The translations under genes and the position numbers were made by a program. From Bacilli bacterium (GTDB lineage: Bacteria > Bacillota_I > Bacilli_A > ML615J-28 > CAG-698), in the NCBI GenBank assembly GCA_028702495.1, contig JAQVOS010000010.1:1-32777 (forward strand): DNA of 32,777 nt, written 5' to 3'. Of the stretch, positions 1 to 6,901 are shown piece after piece (positions within the stretch are counted from its first letter, which is position 1; every line of letters starts with the position of its first letter). The notes beneath the pieces were generated by a model, which did not search any database, was not told the origin of the DNA, and was given only the letters and a program-made list of their open reading frames with translations.

Positions 1-1
1 T

Positions 2-103
2 TTTGATTTTGTGAAGTTGGCAAACCTCACATCTATCTTATCAAAAGGAGTTTTTATTTTCAAGACTGAACGCCAAAAGGCTTTACTGGAACCCCCAGCC
101 TAG
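2..103 (+). CDS. C-terminal end of an unidentified ORF, cut by the window edge
   Basis: An open frame enters from the left edge and runs 33 codons to a TAG at 101-103. The visible tail ends in FKTERQKALLEPPA. I do not recognise the family. The stop codon lies in the loop and 3' arm of a GC-rich hairpin followed by a T-run, a common arrangement at the 3' end of a gene or mobile element. The right edge of the window holds a similar hairpin and a short similar stretch, so a repeated element such as a transposase end is possible but unproven. It may also be non-coding. Confidence 0.3.
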   Translation, partial: FDFVKLANLTSILSKGVFIFKTERQKALLEPPA

Positions 104-117
104 CTGGGGGTTTTCCT
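92..117 (+). terminator. Hairpin with T-run at the end of the left-edge ORF
   Basis: An 8-bp stem, CCCCCAGC (92-99) with GCTGGGGG (103-110), has a CTA loop and is followed by TTTTCCT. It fits a rho-independent terminator for the ORF coming in from the left. A near copy, CCACCAGC-GTA-GCTGGTGG-TTTTTCCT, lies at 32662-32688. Confidence 0.6.
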
Positions 118-120
118 ATA

Positions 121-149
121 CAAAAAATGATTTTTTAACCAAAAATCAT
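121..149 (-). terminator. AT-rich terminator of the UPF0223-rsuA-kinase operon
   Basis: Read on the minus strand, ATGATTTTT (149-141) pairs with AAAAATCAT (135-127) around a GGTTA loop and is followed by TTTTTTG. It lies about 150 nt past the kinase stop. The stem is AT-rich, so the terminator may be weak. The rest of 150-295 is AT-rich and I see no gene in it. Confidence 0.45.
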
Positions 150-295
150 CTCTCAAGCAATCATGTATAATCGTACACTTATTATTAATAAAAACAAAAA
201 TACAAGCTATTTAATTATAATGAAAAATTTAATAATATCCTTTAATTTATGATAACACAGTTTAATAAATAATTCAAGTACTTCGACAATTTATT

Positions 296-757
296 TCAGA
301 TGTCATTTTGAATGGTTATTATATCATCAAACCCTTCTTCTAGGGCTGGATGAACCAATTTATGATGATAAAATAGGGTAACTTCGGGTGGAAGAAAGAG
401 TTCCACTTTCTTTTCATTACGAAGAATGATTCGTTTTATGCAAATATCAGGATCTGCTAATATGACATAGGCAACTAAGCGAAATGAAGATATGAACGCT
501 CGAATCGCTCTCAGATGCTTCGCCCTCGTCTGACAATCAATATTGGTTGCATCAAATATGACGTTTGAACCCGAGTTCAGGTTCTTAGCAATTTGACGAT
601 ATACTTCGGGAAAAATACATTCTTCCTTCCAGTCGGGATGATGACTGCGAACAACATCTGAAGAAATAATGACGGCATTAAGACTTTCTTGAAGTCGTTT
701 TGCTATCGTTGTTTTTCCAGATCCAGGGATTCCGATCATCATATAGATTGTGTTCAC
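296..757 (-). CDS. P-loop (AAA_33 / zeta-type) kinase
   Basis: A 153-residue cytoplasmic NTP-binding protein. The N-terminus has a Walker A motif, GIPGSGKTT (9-17), followed by an SSDVVR-type stretch and VIFDATN (66-72), the layout of the AAA_33 group that includes polynucleotide-kinase-like and zeta-toxin-like phosphotransferases. The substrate cannot be read from sequence. The start is GTG (755-757) with a good GAGGTGA Shine-Dalgarno. It is the last gene of a three-gene minus-strand operon, 4 nt after the pseudouridine synthase stop. No antitoxin-like partner is nearby, so a housekeeping nucleic acid or small-molecule kinase is more likely than a toxin. Confidence 0.75.
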   Translation of the reverse strand: MNTIYMMIGIPGSGKTTIAKRLQESLNAVIISSDVVRSHHPDWKEECIFPEVYRQIAKNLNSGSNVIFDATNIDCQTRAKHLRAIRAFISSFRLVAYVILADPDICIKRIILRNEKKVELFLPPEVTLFYHHKLVHPALEEGFDDIITIQNDI

Positions 758-761
758 AAAA

Positions 762-1475
762 TCACCTCTTTTTCATAAGGGATAATAAATTTGATATTTC
801 TTCTGCTTTTAAGGCGCGATAGTCTCCCACCTTTAAACTCGGATCAAGTTGGATGGGTCCCATAGCAATTCTTTGTAAATAGATGACTTCGTTTTTCATC
901 GCAAAAAACATTTTCTTAATCTGATGATATTTTCCTTCATGAATATGAACAAAAGCTTCGAAAGAATTCTTAATCTCTAGTTTAGCAGGTTCGGAGTGAT
1001 ACAGTTTCTTTTTACCATCATACAAATCAAATCCTTCTTGAAAACGAGGGATATAGCCTTCATTCATGGGTTCAAGGGTTTTCACATAATAGGTTTTCCA
1101 TATAAGCGATTTCGGAGCTGTGAGATAATGAATTAAAGACCCATGATTGGTAAGAATAACCAATCCTTCTGTATCAATGTCAAGTCTCCCAATAGGAGCA
1201 AGCGGGGTATTTGTTTCGATGAGATCGAGTATGGTTTTATGCTTCTTATCGGTGGTTGCACTGATATATCCTTTGGGTTTATGAAGCATGATGTAATGAT
1301 ATGTTTCATTAATAACGGGCTCATTATTGACACTAATGTTATCTTTTTCTTCGATTTTTCGATCAATGGTAGTACATAATCCTTGATTGAGGTGGACTTT
1401 GCGATTCTTAATGAGGGCTTGAGCATCTGAGCGAGATATTCCAAGAGCATGAGCAACATATCGATCGAGTCTCAT
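762..1475 (-). CDS. rsuA: RsuA/RluB-family rRNA pseudouridine synthase
   Basis: This protein isomerises a specific uridine of rRNA to pseudouridine. It has 237 residues, the normal length for an RsuA-type enzyme without extra domains. An S4 RNA-binding domain fills about residues 1-55, beginning MRLDRYVAHALGISRSDA. The catalytic domain follows, with GRLDIDTEGL at 96-105; Asp99 is the expected catalytic nucleophile. HEGKYHQIKKMF near 180-190 is the other conserved family motif. Single S4 plus short length favour RsuA (16S position 516) over RluB, but the target is inferred. It overlaps the upstream UPF0223 gene by 4 bp, so the two are translationally coupled. Confidence 0.88.
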   Translation of the reverse strand: MRLDRYVAHALGISRSDAQALIKNRKVHLNQGLCTTIDRKIEEKDNISVNNEPVINETYHYIMLHKPKGYISATTDKKHKTILDLIETNTPLAPIGRLDIDTEGLVILTNHGSLIHYLTAPKSLIWKTYYVKTLEPMNEGYIPRFQEGFDLYDGKKKLYHSEPAKLEIKNSFEAFVHIHEGKYHQIKKMFFAMKNEVIYLQRIAMGPIQLDPSLKVGDYRALKAEEISNLLSLMKKR

Positions 1476-1723
1476 TTTGCCCTCTTGAGAGTTACCATCG
1501 TTTGATAGATTGAAACTCCAATCGCTTTTTTTACCATCGCATCGTATTTTTTTTCAAGACGAATGCTATTAATGATTGTTCGATATCGTTTATATTCTTC
1601 TTCCAAATATAGAGGATTAACTCGTTTACTTGTTGTTTCTTCAATCAAACGAAAAAAGGAATAAATGAGTCCCACTTCTTCAGAAGTAAATAATTCAAAG
1701 TCAATAATAATGTCATCAATCAT
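1472..1723 (-). CDS. UPF0223 family protein (YktA-like)
   Basis: A small cytoplasmic protein of unknown function, 83 residues from the chosen ATG. The sequence resembles the Bacillus YktA/UPF0223 family: an acidic FTSEEVGLIYSFF stretch near the N-terminus, a basic middle, and SIYQTMVTLKRAK at the C-terminus. I chose the ATG at 1721-1723 rather than the GTG at 1730-1732 because the GAGGGG Shine-Dalgarno at 1733-1738 is 9 nt from the ATG and abuts the GTG. It is the first gene of the operon with rsuA and the P-loop kinase. A consensus-like promoter lies directly upstream. Confidence 0.7.
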   Translation of the reverse strand: MIDDIIIDFELFTSEEVGLIYSFFRLIEETTSKRVNPLYLEEEYKRYRTIINSIRLEKKYDAMVKKAIGVSIYQTMVTLKRAK

Positions 1724-1739
1724 GTATATCACCCCTCAT

Positions 1740-1768
1740 ATTATAACATAGAGATTCTTTTGAACCAA
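1740..1768 (-). promoter_or_regulatory. Sigma-A promoter of the UPF0223-rsuA-kinase operon
   Basis: On the minus strand TTGGTT (1768-1763) and TATAAT (1745-1740) are separated by 17 bp. The predicted start near 1733 falls on the Shine-Dalgarno, so the leader would be only about 10-12 nt. Confidence 0.65.
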
Positions 1769-1808
1769 GAAAATAGAAGAAATATTTTTGTTTTTTAAAG
1801 CAAGTTGA

Positions 1809-1837
1809 TTGCGAAAAATGTTTTTATATGGTAAGAT
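1809..1837 (+). promoter_or_regulatory. Probable promoter of def
   Basis: TTGCGA (1809-1814), 17-bp spacer, TAAGAT (1832-1837), with TGG just before the -10 (extended -10). Transcription would start about 1844, next to the AGGTGA at 1844-1849. The -35 is weak. Confidence 0.5.
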
Positions 1838-1854
1838 GATAATAGGTGATTTGC

Positions 1855-2463
1855 ATGCTAACATATAAAGATATTATAAAAGAAAATGATCCCAACTTGC
1901 GAAAGAATTCAAAAGATGTGGTCTTACCTTTATCTGAAGAAGATAAAACAGTGATGAATGAACTCCACGAATATTTATTAAATGGATACGATATTGTTGC
2001 TTGTGAACAATATGATATTCGCCCAGGTGTGGGAATTGCCGCTCCACAAATCAGTGTTCTAAAAAAGATGTTTTGTATTCTAGGCTTTGATGAAACTGGA
2101 CAACTTCATCAATACGGCGTTATCAATCCGAAAATCATTTCTCATTCCGAAGAATTAACTTATATTGAAGCAGGAGAAGGCTGTTTGTCAGTGGATCGTG
2201 ATACTCAAGGATATGTTCATCGTCCCAAACGCATTACCGCTCGTTGTTATTTATATGATTTTGATACTCTTGAAGTCAAAGAAGCAACCCTACGTTTGCG
2301 CGGATATATGGCCATTGTTTTTCAACATGAACATGATCATCTTCATGGAAAACTATTCGTTGATCATTTAAATCCTGAAGCCCCATTCTATGTTCCAGAA
2401 AATTCTACTCCCATTCGTTTCAAAATGAATGATGAACAAGAAAATACGAAAACAAATGTATAA
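1855..2463 (+). CDS. def: Peptide deformylase
   Basis: A metalloenzyme that removes the formyl group from the N-terminal methionine of nascent proteins. It has 202 residues from ATG 1855, with AGGTGA 5 nt upstream; a GTG at 1846 also reads in frame but overlaps that Shine-Dalgarno. All three family motifs are present: GVGIAAPQ (58-65), EGCLS (108-112, metal ligand Cys110) and HEHDHLHG (from 158; His158 and His162 are metal ligands, Glu159 is catalytic). The insertion between motifs and the overall length fit the longer type 2 deformylases of Gram-positive bacteria. It stands alone as a single-gene unit between a divergent promoter region and a bidirectional terminator. Confidence 0.95.
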   Translation: MLTYKDIIKENDPNLRKNSKDVVLPLSEEDKTVMNELHEYLLNGYDIVACEQYDIRPGVGIAAPQISVLKKMFCILGFDETGQLHQYGVINPKIISHSEELTYIEAGEGCLSVDRDTQGYVHRPKRITARCYLYDFDTLEVKEATLRLRGYMAIVFQHEHDHLHGKLFVDHLNPEAPFYVPENSTPIRFKMNDEQENTKTNV

Positions 2464-2490
2464 AAAGGGATCAAAACGATCCCTTTTTTT
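2463..2490. terminator. Bidirectional terminator between def and the YhhN gene
   Basis: GGGATC (2468-2473) and GATCCC (2478-2483) form a stem flanked by A-rich and T-rich runs on both sides, so it can work for def on the plus strand and for the convergent YhhN gene on the minus strand. The YhhN stop codon (2489-2491) overlaps the T-run. Confidence 0.85.
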
Positions 2491-3178
2491 ATGCGATGAG
2501 AATAGAAGCAGCGGTTAATAATTGCCCACCATAATAGAGAAGTAAATTCATGATTTTTAAGTTACGTCGTTTTCTAGATGATAGTTTTGCAAAATACAAT
2601 AATGATAAGATATAATCCGACGCCACAAAAAACAAGGCACCACAGGCAATGAGTAATTTATAACGATTCCAATCGCCAAATAAATTTAGGATTGCAACAA
2701 CAAGGAGTGTATTAATCGCAAGGGTATAAAGAAAGAAGACCCATTTTGTTTTTCCAAATGATAATTTTACTTTCATTTGATTAATGATAATAATAATCAG
2801 TGTAATCAAAATAATAATGGCAATATACAAACCAATGTGATATGAAAGATGTTTTGCAAGGGCTACGAGATAGAATACATGGCCAATTAGAAATAGAAGC
2901 AATCCCGTGACGACAAAGGTATGGCGTCGTAGGGGATATATCTCCTTACAAGCCAAAACAATATCTCCTAAGAAACCACACCCAAGACCCATAAGAATCC
3001 ATTGGGAATAGGAGATGCTATCTGGATTTCTAAAATATGCACTGACGCCCACAGCCACAAAAAAAGTACTTGAGATTGTTTTTATGGTGATGTTTTGGAC
3101 GGGTCGCAAGCGTTGATAAGCAATGATGTAAATAAAGACACTAAGGATTCCACATCCTAAAAAGATAAAGACTTCCAT
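2489..3178 (-). CDS. YhhN/TMEM86-family membrane protein (lysoplasmalogenase-like)
   Basis: An integral membrane protein of 229 residues with about seven or eight hydrophobic segments across its length. Two features mark the YhhN/TMEM86 family: GLGCGFLGDIVLA around 65-77 and ACGALFFVASDYILS around 179-193, each carrying the conserved Asp in a membrane segment. Family members in animals hydrolyse the vinyl-ether bond of lysoplasmalogen; the bacterial role is less certain, so activity here is inferred. The start ATG (3176-3178) is preceded by AGAGGT. It lies 23 nt downstream of the HAD phosphatase on the same strand and probably shares its transcript. Confidence 0.75.
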   Translation of the reverse strand: MEVFIFLGCGILSVFIYIIAYQRLRPVQNITIKTISSTFFVAVGVSAYFRNPDSISYSQWILMGLGCGFLGDIVLACKEIYPLRRHTFVVTGLLLFLIGHVFYLVALAKHLSYHIGLYIAIIILITLIIIIINQMKVKLSFGKTKWVFFLYTLAINTLLVVAILNLFGDWNRYKLLIACGALFFVASDYILSLLYFAKLSSRKRRNLKIMNLLLYYGGQLLTAASILIA

Positions 3179-3201
3179 GGACTACCTCTATTAAATTTTC
3201 T

Positions 3202-3978
3202 TTATATGAGATGATGTCTCCTGAGTGCTTCGGCGATACCATCATGATCAATGGAACTTGTAACCTCATCAGCAGCTTCTTTAAGACGTTGCGTTCCATT
3301 TCCCATCGCGACGGAATGCCCTGCTTCTTTACACATTTCGATATCATTGTCCCCATCCCCAAAAGCAATGACATTTTCAATATCATAATGGAGATAATCT
3401 CTTAATATATGAAGGGCTTTTCCTTTGGATTGACCCTTTTTTATGACATCATATCCTTCTTGAATCCAACGAACAAATTCAAAATCAGGGTTCTCTTCTC
3501 CGATTGCGAGAGCATCTGTTGCATTACAGAAGCACCACACTTGATATACTTGATGCGATAAATGAAATGAGGGATTGAGGGGGGGAACATTTAAATTTAA
3601 GTCATGAAATGACTCTATGACTTCGGGATTAAGATGGTTGACCGCCTCCTCTTCTGAGGATTGAAACCCATAAATAAGTCCACGATTTTCCATGGAATGA
3701 ATCAATTTAGCAAGAACATAATCATCAATGGTATCTTCATAAATGGTTTCCCCATGAGCCATAATATGTTGACCATTGATTAAAATGTAATGGTCAATGT
3801 AAGGTTTTAGAGCGTCAATCGAATAGAGCATATAATACGCCCTCCCAGTTGCCACAGCAATTTCATGGCCTTCTTCTTTGAGTGCTTTGAGAGCAAGAAT
3901 GGTTGAGGCCGGAACAGATCGCTGCTTGTTATCATATAATGTTCCATCAACATCAAATAAGATCAGTTTACGTTTCAT
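3202..3978 (-). CDS. Cof-type HAD-superfamily phosphatase
   Basis: A cytoplasmic Mg-dependent phosphatase of the Cof/YwpJ-like IIB HAD group, likely acting on sugar or nucleotide phosphates; the substrate is not readable. It has 258 residues from the chosen ATG. Motif I is LFDVDGT with Asp9 as nucleophile and Asp11 as acid/base. ATGRAY follows near 48, a Cof cap domain fills the middle, KGKALHIL contains the motif III lysine, and AFGDGDNDIEM is motif IV. I chose ATG 3976-3978 because CAGGTGA lies 8 nt upstream; the in-frame GTG at 3988-3990 falls inside that Shine-Dalgarno. It is the first gene of a two-gene unit with the YhhN protein. Confidence 0.88.
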   Translation of the reverse strand: MKRKLILFDVDGTLYDNKQRSVPASTILALKALKEEGHEIAVATGRAYYMLYSIDALKPYIDHYILINGQHIMAHGETIYEDTIDDYVLAKLIHSMENRGLIYGFQSSEEEAVNHLNPEVIESFHDLNLNVPPLNPSFHLSHQVYQVWCFCNATDALAIGEENPDFEFVRWIQEGYDVIKKGQSKGKALHILRDYLHYDIENVIAFGDGDNDIEMCKEAGHSVAMGNGTQRLKEAADEVTSSIDHDGIAEALRRHHLI

Positions 3979-3998
3979 ATTTTGCTTCACCTGATTCT

Positions 3999-4004
3999 AT
4001 TATA
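3999..4004 (-). promoter_or_regulatory. Extended -10 promoter of the HAD-YhhN unit
   Basis: TGATATAAT on the minus strand gives a perfect TATAAT (4004-3999) with the extended TGn. The -35 is weak (TTTTAA at 4027-4022, 17 bp away). The predicted start near 3992 coincides with the Shine-Dalgarno. Confidence 0.55.
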
Positions 4005-4061
4005 TCATACCTTAATTCAATTTAAAAACGTTTTATCGTTCCTTTTTATCATAAATTAGTG

Positions 4062-4067
4062 TATAAT
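4062..4067 (+). promoter_or_regulatory. Probable -10 of rnjA
   Basis: A perfect TATAAT at 4062-4067, with only a poor -35 (TTCCTT at 4039-4044, 17-bp spacer). The box occupies the region that would encode the N-terminus if the GTG at 4059 were the start codon, which argues against that GTG. Confidence 0.45.
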
Positions 4068-4103
4068 ACAATAAAGAGTTTTAGGAAGAAAGGGGGCATC
4101 CTT

Positions 4104-5798
4104 ACGAATACAAAGCAAATCAAACCCACCGTTGATCACTTTTCTGATCAATCCATTAAAGTCTTTGCTTTAGGAGGGTTAGGTGAAGTCGGCAAAAACA
4201 TGTATGTTGTTGAAAAGGGGGATGAAATCATCATCATTGATTCAGGTATTTTATTTCCTGAAAATAGTTATGGCATTGATTACATCATTCCTGATTACAC
4301 CTATCTTAAAGCAAATGAAGATAAAATTGTAGGTTTATTCATTACCCATGGTCATGAAGATCACATTGGAGGAATACCCTACCTCTTACGAATGGTCAAA
4401 GTCCCAGCTGTTTATGCCAGTGGATTGGCTGTTAGTCTTATTAAAAATAAAATGTCCGAGTTTGCTCGAACCAATCTTAAATTAATTGAATACAATGATG
4501 AGTCCATTTATTCCTTCAAGAACTTTACTTTATCATTCTTTAGAACCAATCATAGCATTCCTGATTCACATGGAATTGCCATTAAAACCTCAGAAGGATA
4601 TATCCTTCATACAGGAGATTTCAAGTTTGACTTTACTCCCATTGGTCATCATGCTGATTATCACAAGCTCACTACTTATGGTCATGAAGGTATCGCCATT
4701 CTTTTAGCTGATAGTACCAATTCAGGTGTGACTCGTTTTACGAGTTCTGAAAGAAAAATTAGTTCTTCGATTCGCAATCTTTTCACGCAAATAAAAGGGC
4801 GAATTTTGATATCAACATTTGCATCAAATGTATATCGTGTTCAACAAATCGTCGAAGCAAGTGTTGCTACTGGAAGAAAAGTAATTGTGTTTGGACGAAG
4901 CATGGAGAAGACCATCAATGTTGGTCAGCAACTCAATTACATTAATGCCCCTAGTGGGACTTTTATTAATGCGAAAGAGTTTCCTCATTTCCCACCTGAA
5001 AAAATCACCATTTTATCAACAGGTTCTCAAGGAGAGCCTTTAGCAGCCTTATCAAGAATCGCTGAAGGAACTCATAAAACCATTAAAATCATTCCTGGTG
5101 ATACCATTGTTTTCTCTTCTTCACCGATTCCGGGAAATAAGGAAAGCATCAACCGTACCATCAACAAGCTTTATAAAGCAGGAGCTCAAGTCATTATCAA
5201 CAGTCCTGTAACCGATACCCATACATCAGGCCATGCTTCTCAAGAAGAATTAAAATTAATGCTTGTACTTACAAAACCAAAATACTTTATGCCCATTCAT
5301 GGTGAATATGCTATGCAGCATAAGCATGCTGAATTGGCCATTCAAACAGGAATTCCTGAAGAAAACTGTTTTATTTTAAGTAATGGTGAAGTTTTAACGC
5401 TAGAAAATGGGCAAGCAAGAAGTGAACACTGTGTTCATTCTGGCGATATTTATATCGATTCTAATAATGCCTTAGCGGATGGAACCATCATCAAAGAACG
5501 AAAACTTCTAGCCGATGATGGCATGTTCTCTGTTACTTTTGCAATGCGAGGAAACACCCAAATTGCTCAGCCGGTTATTGTATCCCGTGGATTCATCTAT
5601 ATGAAACAATCCGAAGAACTGGTGAACGTTTTAGCGCTTCGATCTTACGAAACGATGGAGAAATATTTGAAGAGTCATAAAATTCCTAATGTCACCCAAG
5701 CCAAAGGATTTATTGTGAGTGAACTCACCAATTACATTTATGAATTAACAGAACGTAGACCCATTATCATTCCGATTATTATGGAAGCCAATGCATAA
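4104..5798 (+). CDS. rnjA: Ribonuclease J
   Basis: A 5'-3' exoribonuclease and endonuclease of the metallo-beta-lactamase/beta-CASP family, central to mRNA decay and rRNA processing in Gram-positives. The protein is about 564 residues from codon 4104, close to the usual 555. It has VFALGGLGEVGKN near the N-terminus, the zinc motif HGHEDHIGG (82-90), HTGDFKFDFTP, STFASN, TGSQGEP, SSSPIPGN and HTSGHAS, and ends PIIIPIIMEANA, all matching RNase J1. The start is odd: no ATG, GTG or TTG lies at a suitable distance from AAAGGGGG (4090-4096). The in-frame codon 7 nt past it is ACG (4104-4106). The in-frame GTG at 4059 has no Shine-Dalgarno and overlaps the -10, and the next ATG (4200) would remove the first conserved strand. 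Identity is firm; the start is not. Confidence 0.93.
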   Translation, partial: TNTKQIKPTVDHFSDQSIKVFALGGLGEVGKNMYVVEKGDEIIIIDSGILFPENSYGIDYIIPDYTYLKANEDKIVGLFITHGHEDHIGGIPYLLRMVKVPAVYASGLAVSLIKNKMSEFARTNLKLIEYNDESIYSFKNFTLSFFRTNHSIPDSHGIAIKTSEGYILHTGDFKFDFTPIGHHADYHKLTTYGHEGIAILLADSTNSGVTRFTSSERKISSSIRNLFTQIKGRILISTFASNVYRVQQIVEASVATGRKVIVFGRSMEKTINVGQQLNYINAPSGTFINAKEFPHFPPEKITILSTGSQGEPLAALSRIAEGTHKTIKIIPGDTIVFSSSPIPGNKESINRTINKLYKAGAQVIINSPVTDTHTSGHASQEELKLMLVLTKPKYFMPIHGEYAMQHKHAELAIQTGIPEENCFILSNGEVLTLENGQARSEHCVHSGDIYIDSNNALADGTIIKERKLLADDGMFSVTFAMRGNTQIAQPVIVSRGFIYMKQSEELVNVLALRSYETMEKYLKSHKIPNVTQAKGFIVSELTNYIYELTERRPIIIPIIMEANA

Positions 5799-5836
5799 TA
5801 AAAAAGCACCTGTGTATCAGTACAGGTGCTTTTTTT
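5799..5836. terminator. Bidirectional terminator between rnjA and asd
   Basis: AAAAGCACCTGT and ACAGGTGCTTTT form a long stem around GTATCAGT, with T-runs on both strands. It serves rnjA and can also end the convergent threonine operon, whose last stop is at 5914-5916. Confidence 0.9.
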
Positions 5837-5913
5837 GGAAGGAATAAACTGATTCGATTTATTCGCTTCAATTTACCCATTCAACATTAAATAAACCTTA
5901 AATAATCCATGGA

Positions 5914-6900
5914 TTATAACAAATGTTCTTTGACCATTCTTTCAATAATTTGAACCGCATTGGAAGCAGCTCCTTTACGAATATTATCGCCAACAACATA
6001 TAGAAGAATTCCGTTTTCACAAGCCAAATCGCGACGAATACGACCGACATAAACCAAATCATTTCCATTAGAATGCATGGAAGTGGGGTATTGGTGATGA
6101 GCGATATCATTCACTACCACAATTCCAGGAAAGTCTTTTAGGACTTTTTCAACCGCTCCTAATGTAAAGGGCTTTTCACATTCTAATGCAATAGAGACAG
6201 CATGCGAATTTAAAACAGGAACCCTTACACATGTTGCGGAAATAGGAAGATTCGGTTCATGCAACATTTTACGTGTTTCCCATACCATTTTCATTTCTTC
6301 TTTGGTATAAAAATTATCCATCGCAACATCGATTTCGGGAATGCATGTTTTAGAAATATTATAGGGATAGAAGATAGGTTCCTCATTGTTTTGTGTTTGT
6401 TCTAAATCACGAATACCCTTCATTCCACTTCCAGAGACCGCTTGGTAGGTATTGTAATGAATTCTTGTCACATGAAAGGCATCATGAATGGCTTTTACCG
6501 GAAGAATGGACTGAATGGTAGAACAATTGGGGTTGGCAATCAAACGATTCATATTAACATCGTCAAAATTGACTTCAGGAACAACAAGCCCCACCGATGG
6601 ATCTTGACGCCAACAAGAGGAGTTATCCACAACCACGGCTCCACTTTCTACTGCAATGGGAGCAAAGTGACGACTCATTTCTCCGCCTGCACTAAAGAGG
6701 GCAATATCAATTCCTTGAAAACTGTCTTCTTTTAATTCTTCAACAATGATTTCCTCTCCTTGAAAACAGATGGTTTTACCAGCACTTTGACTGGAAGCAA
6801 GAAGTCTTATACTTTTAATTGGAAAATTTACTTCTTCTAATTTTTGTAAAAATTGGCTACCCACAAGTCCAGTAGCACCTACAATGGCAACGTGATACAT
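5914..6900 (-). CDS. asd: Aspartate-semialdehyde dehydrogenase
   Basis: NADPH-dependent enzyme reducing aspartyl phosphate to aspartate semialdehyde, the branch point for threonine, methionine and lysine. It has 328 residues. GATGLVG (8-14) is the nucleotide-binding loop, VDNSSCWRQDP (91-101) is conserved, and ANPNCST (122-128) holds the catalytic Cys126; GSGMKGIRDLEQTQ is also typical. The ATG at 6898-6900 follows GAGGATTGAA and starts one base after the hom stop; a longer in-frame extension to 6996 lies wholly inside hom and is not the start. It is the last gene of the threonine operon. Aspartokinase, which makes its substrate, is not in the window. Confidence 0.95.
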   Translation of the reverse strand: MYHVAIVGATGLVGSQFLQKLEEVNFPIKSIRLLASSQSAGKTICFQGEEIIVEELKEDSFQGIDIALFSAGGEMSRHFAPIAVESGAVVVDNSSCWRQDPSVGLVVPEVNFDDVNMNRLIANPNCSTIQSILPVKAIHDAFHVTRIHYNTYQAVSGSGMKGIRDLEQTQNNEEPIFYPYNISKTCIPEIDVAMDNFYTKEEMKMVWETRKMLHEPNLPISATCVRVPVLNSHAVSIALECEKPFTLGAVEKVLKDFPGIVVVNDIAHHQYPTSMHSNGNDLVYVGRIRRDLACENGILLYVVGDNIRKGAASNAVQIIERMVKEHLL

Positions 6901-6901
6901 T

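Noticed and set aside
296..757. P-loop kinase as a zeta-type toxin
   Set aside because: No small antitoxin gene is adjacent, and it is embedded in an operon with rRNA modification and a conserved small protein.
5902..5917. 16-bp palindrome ATAATCCATGGATTAT at the asd stop codon
   Set aside because: It is AT-rich, lies at a gene end and has no T-run; a good bidirectional terminator is already present at 5799-5836. Probably chance.
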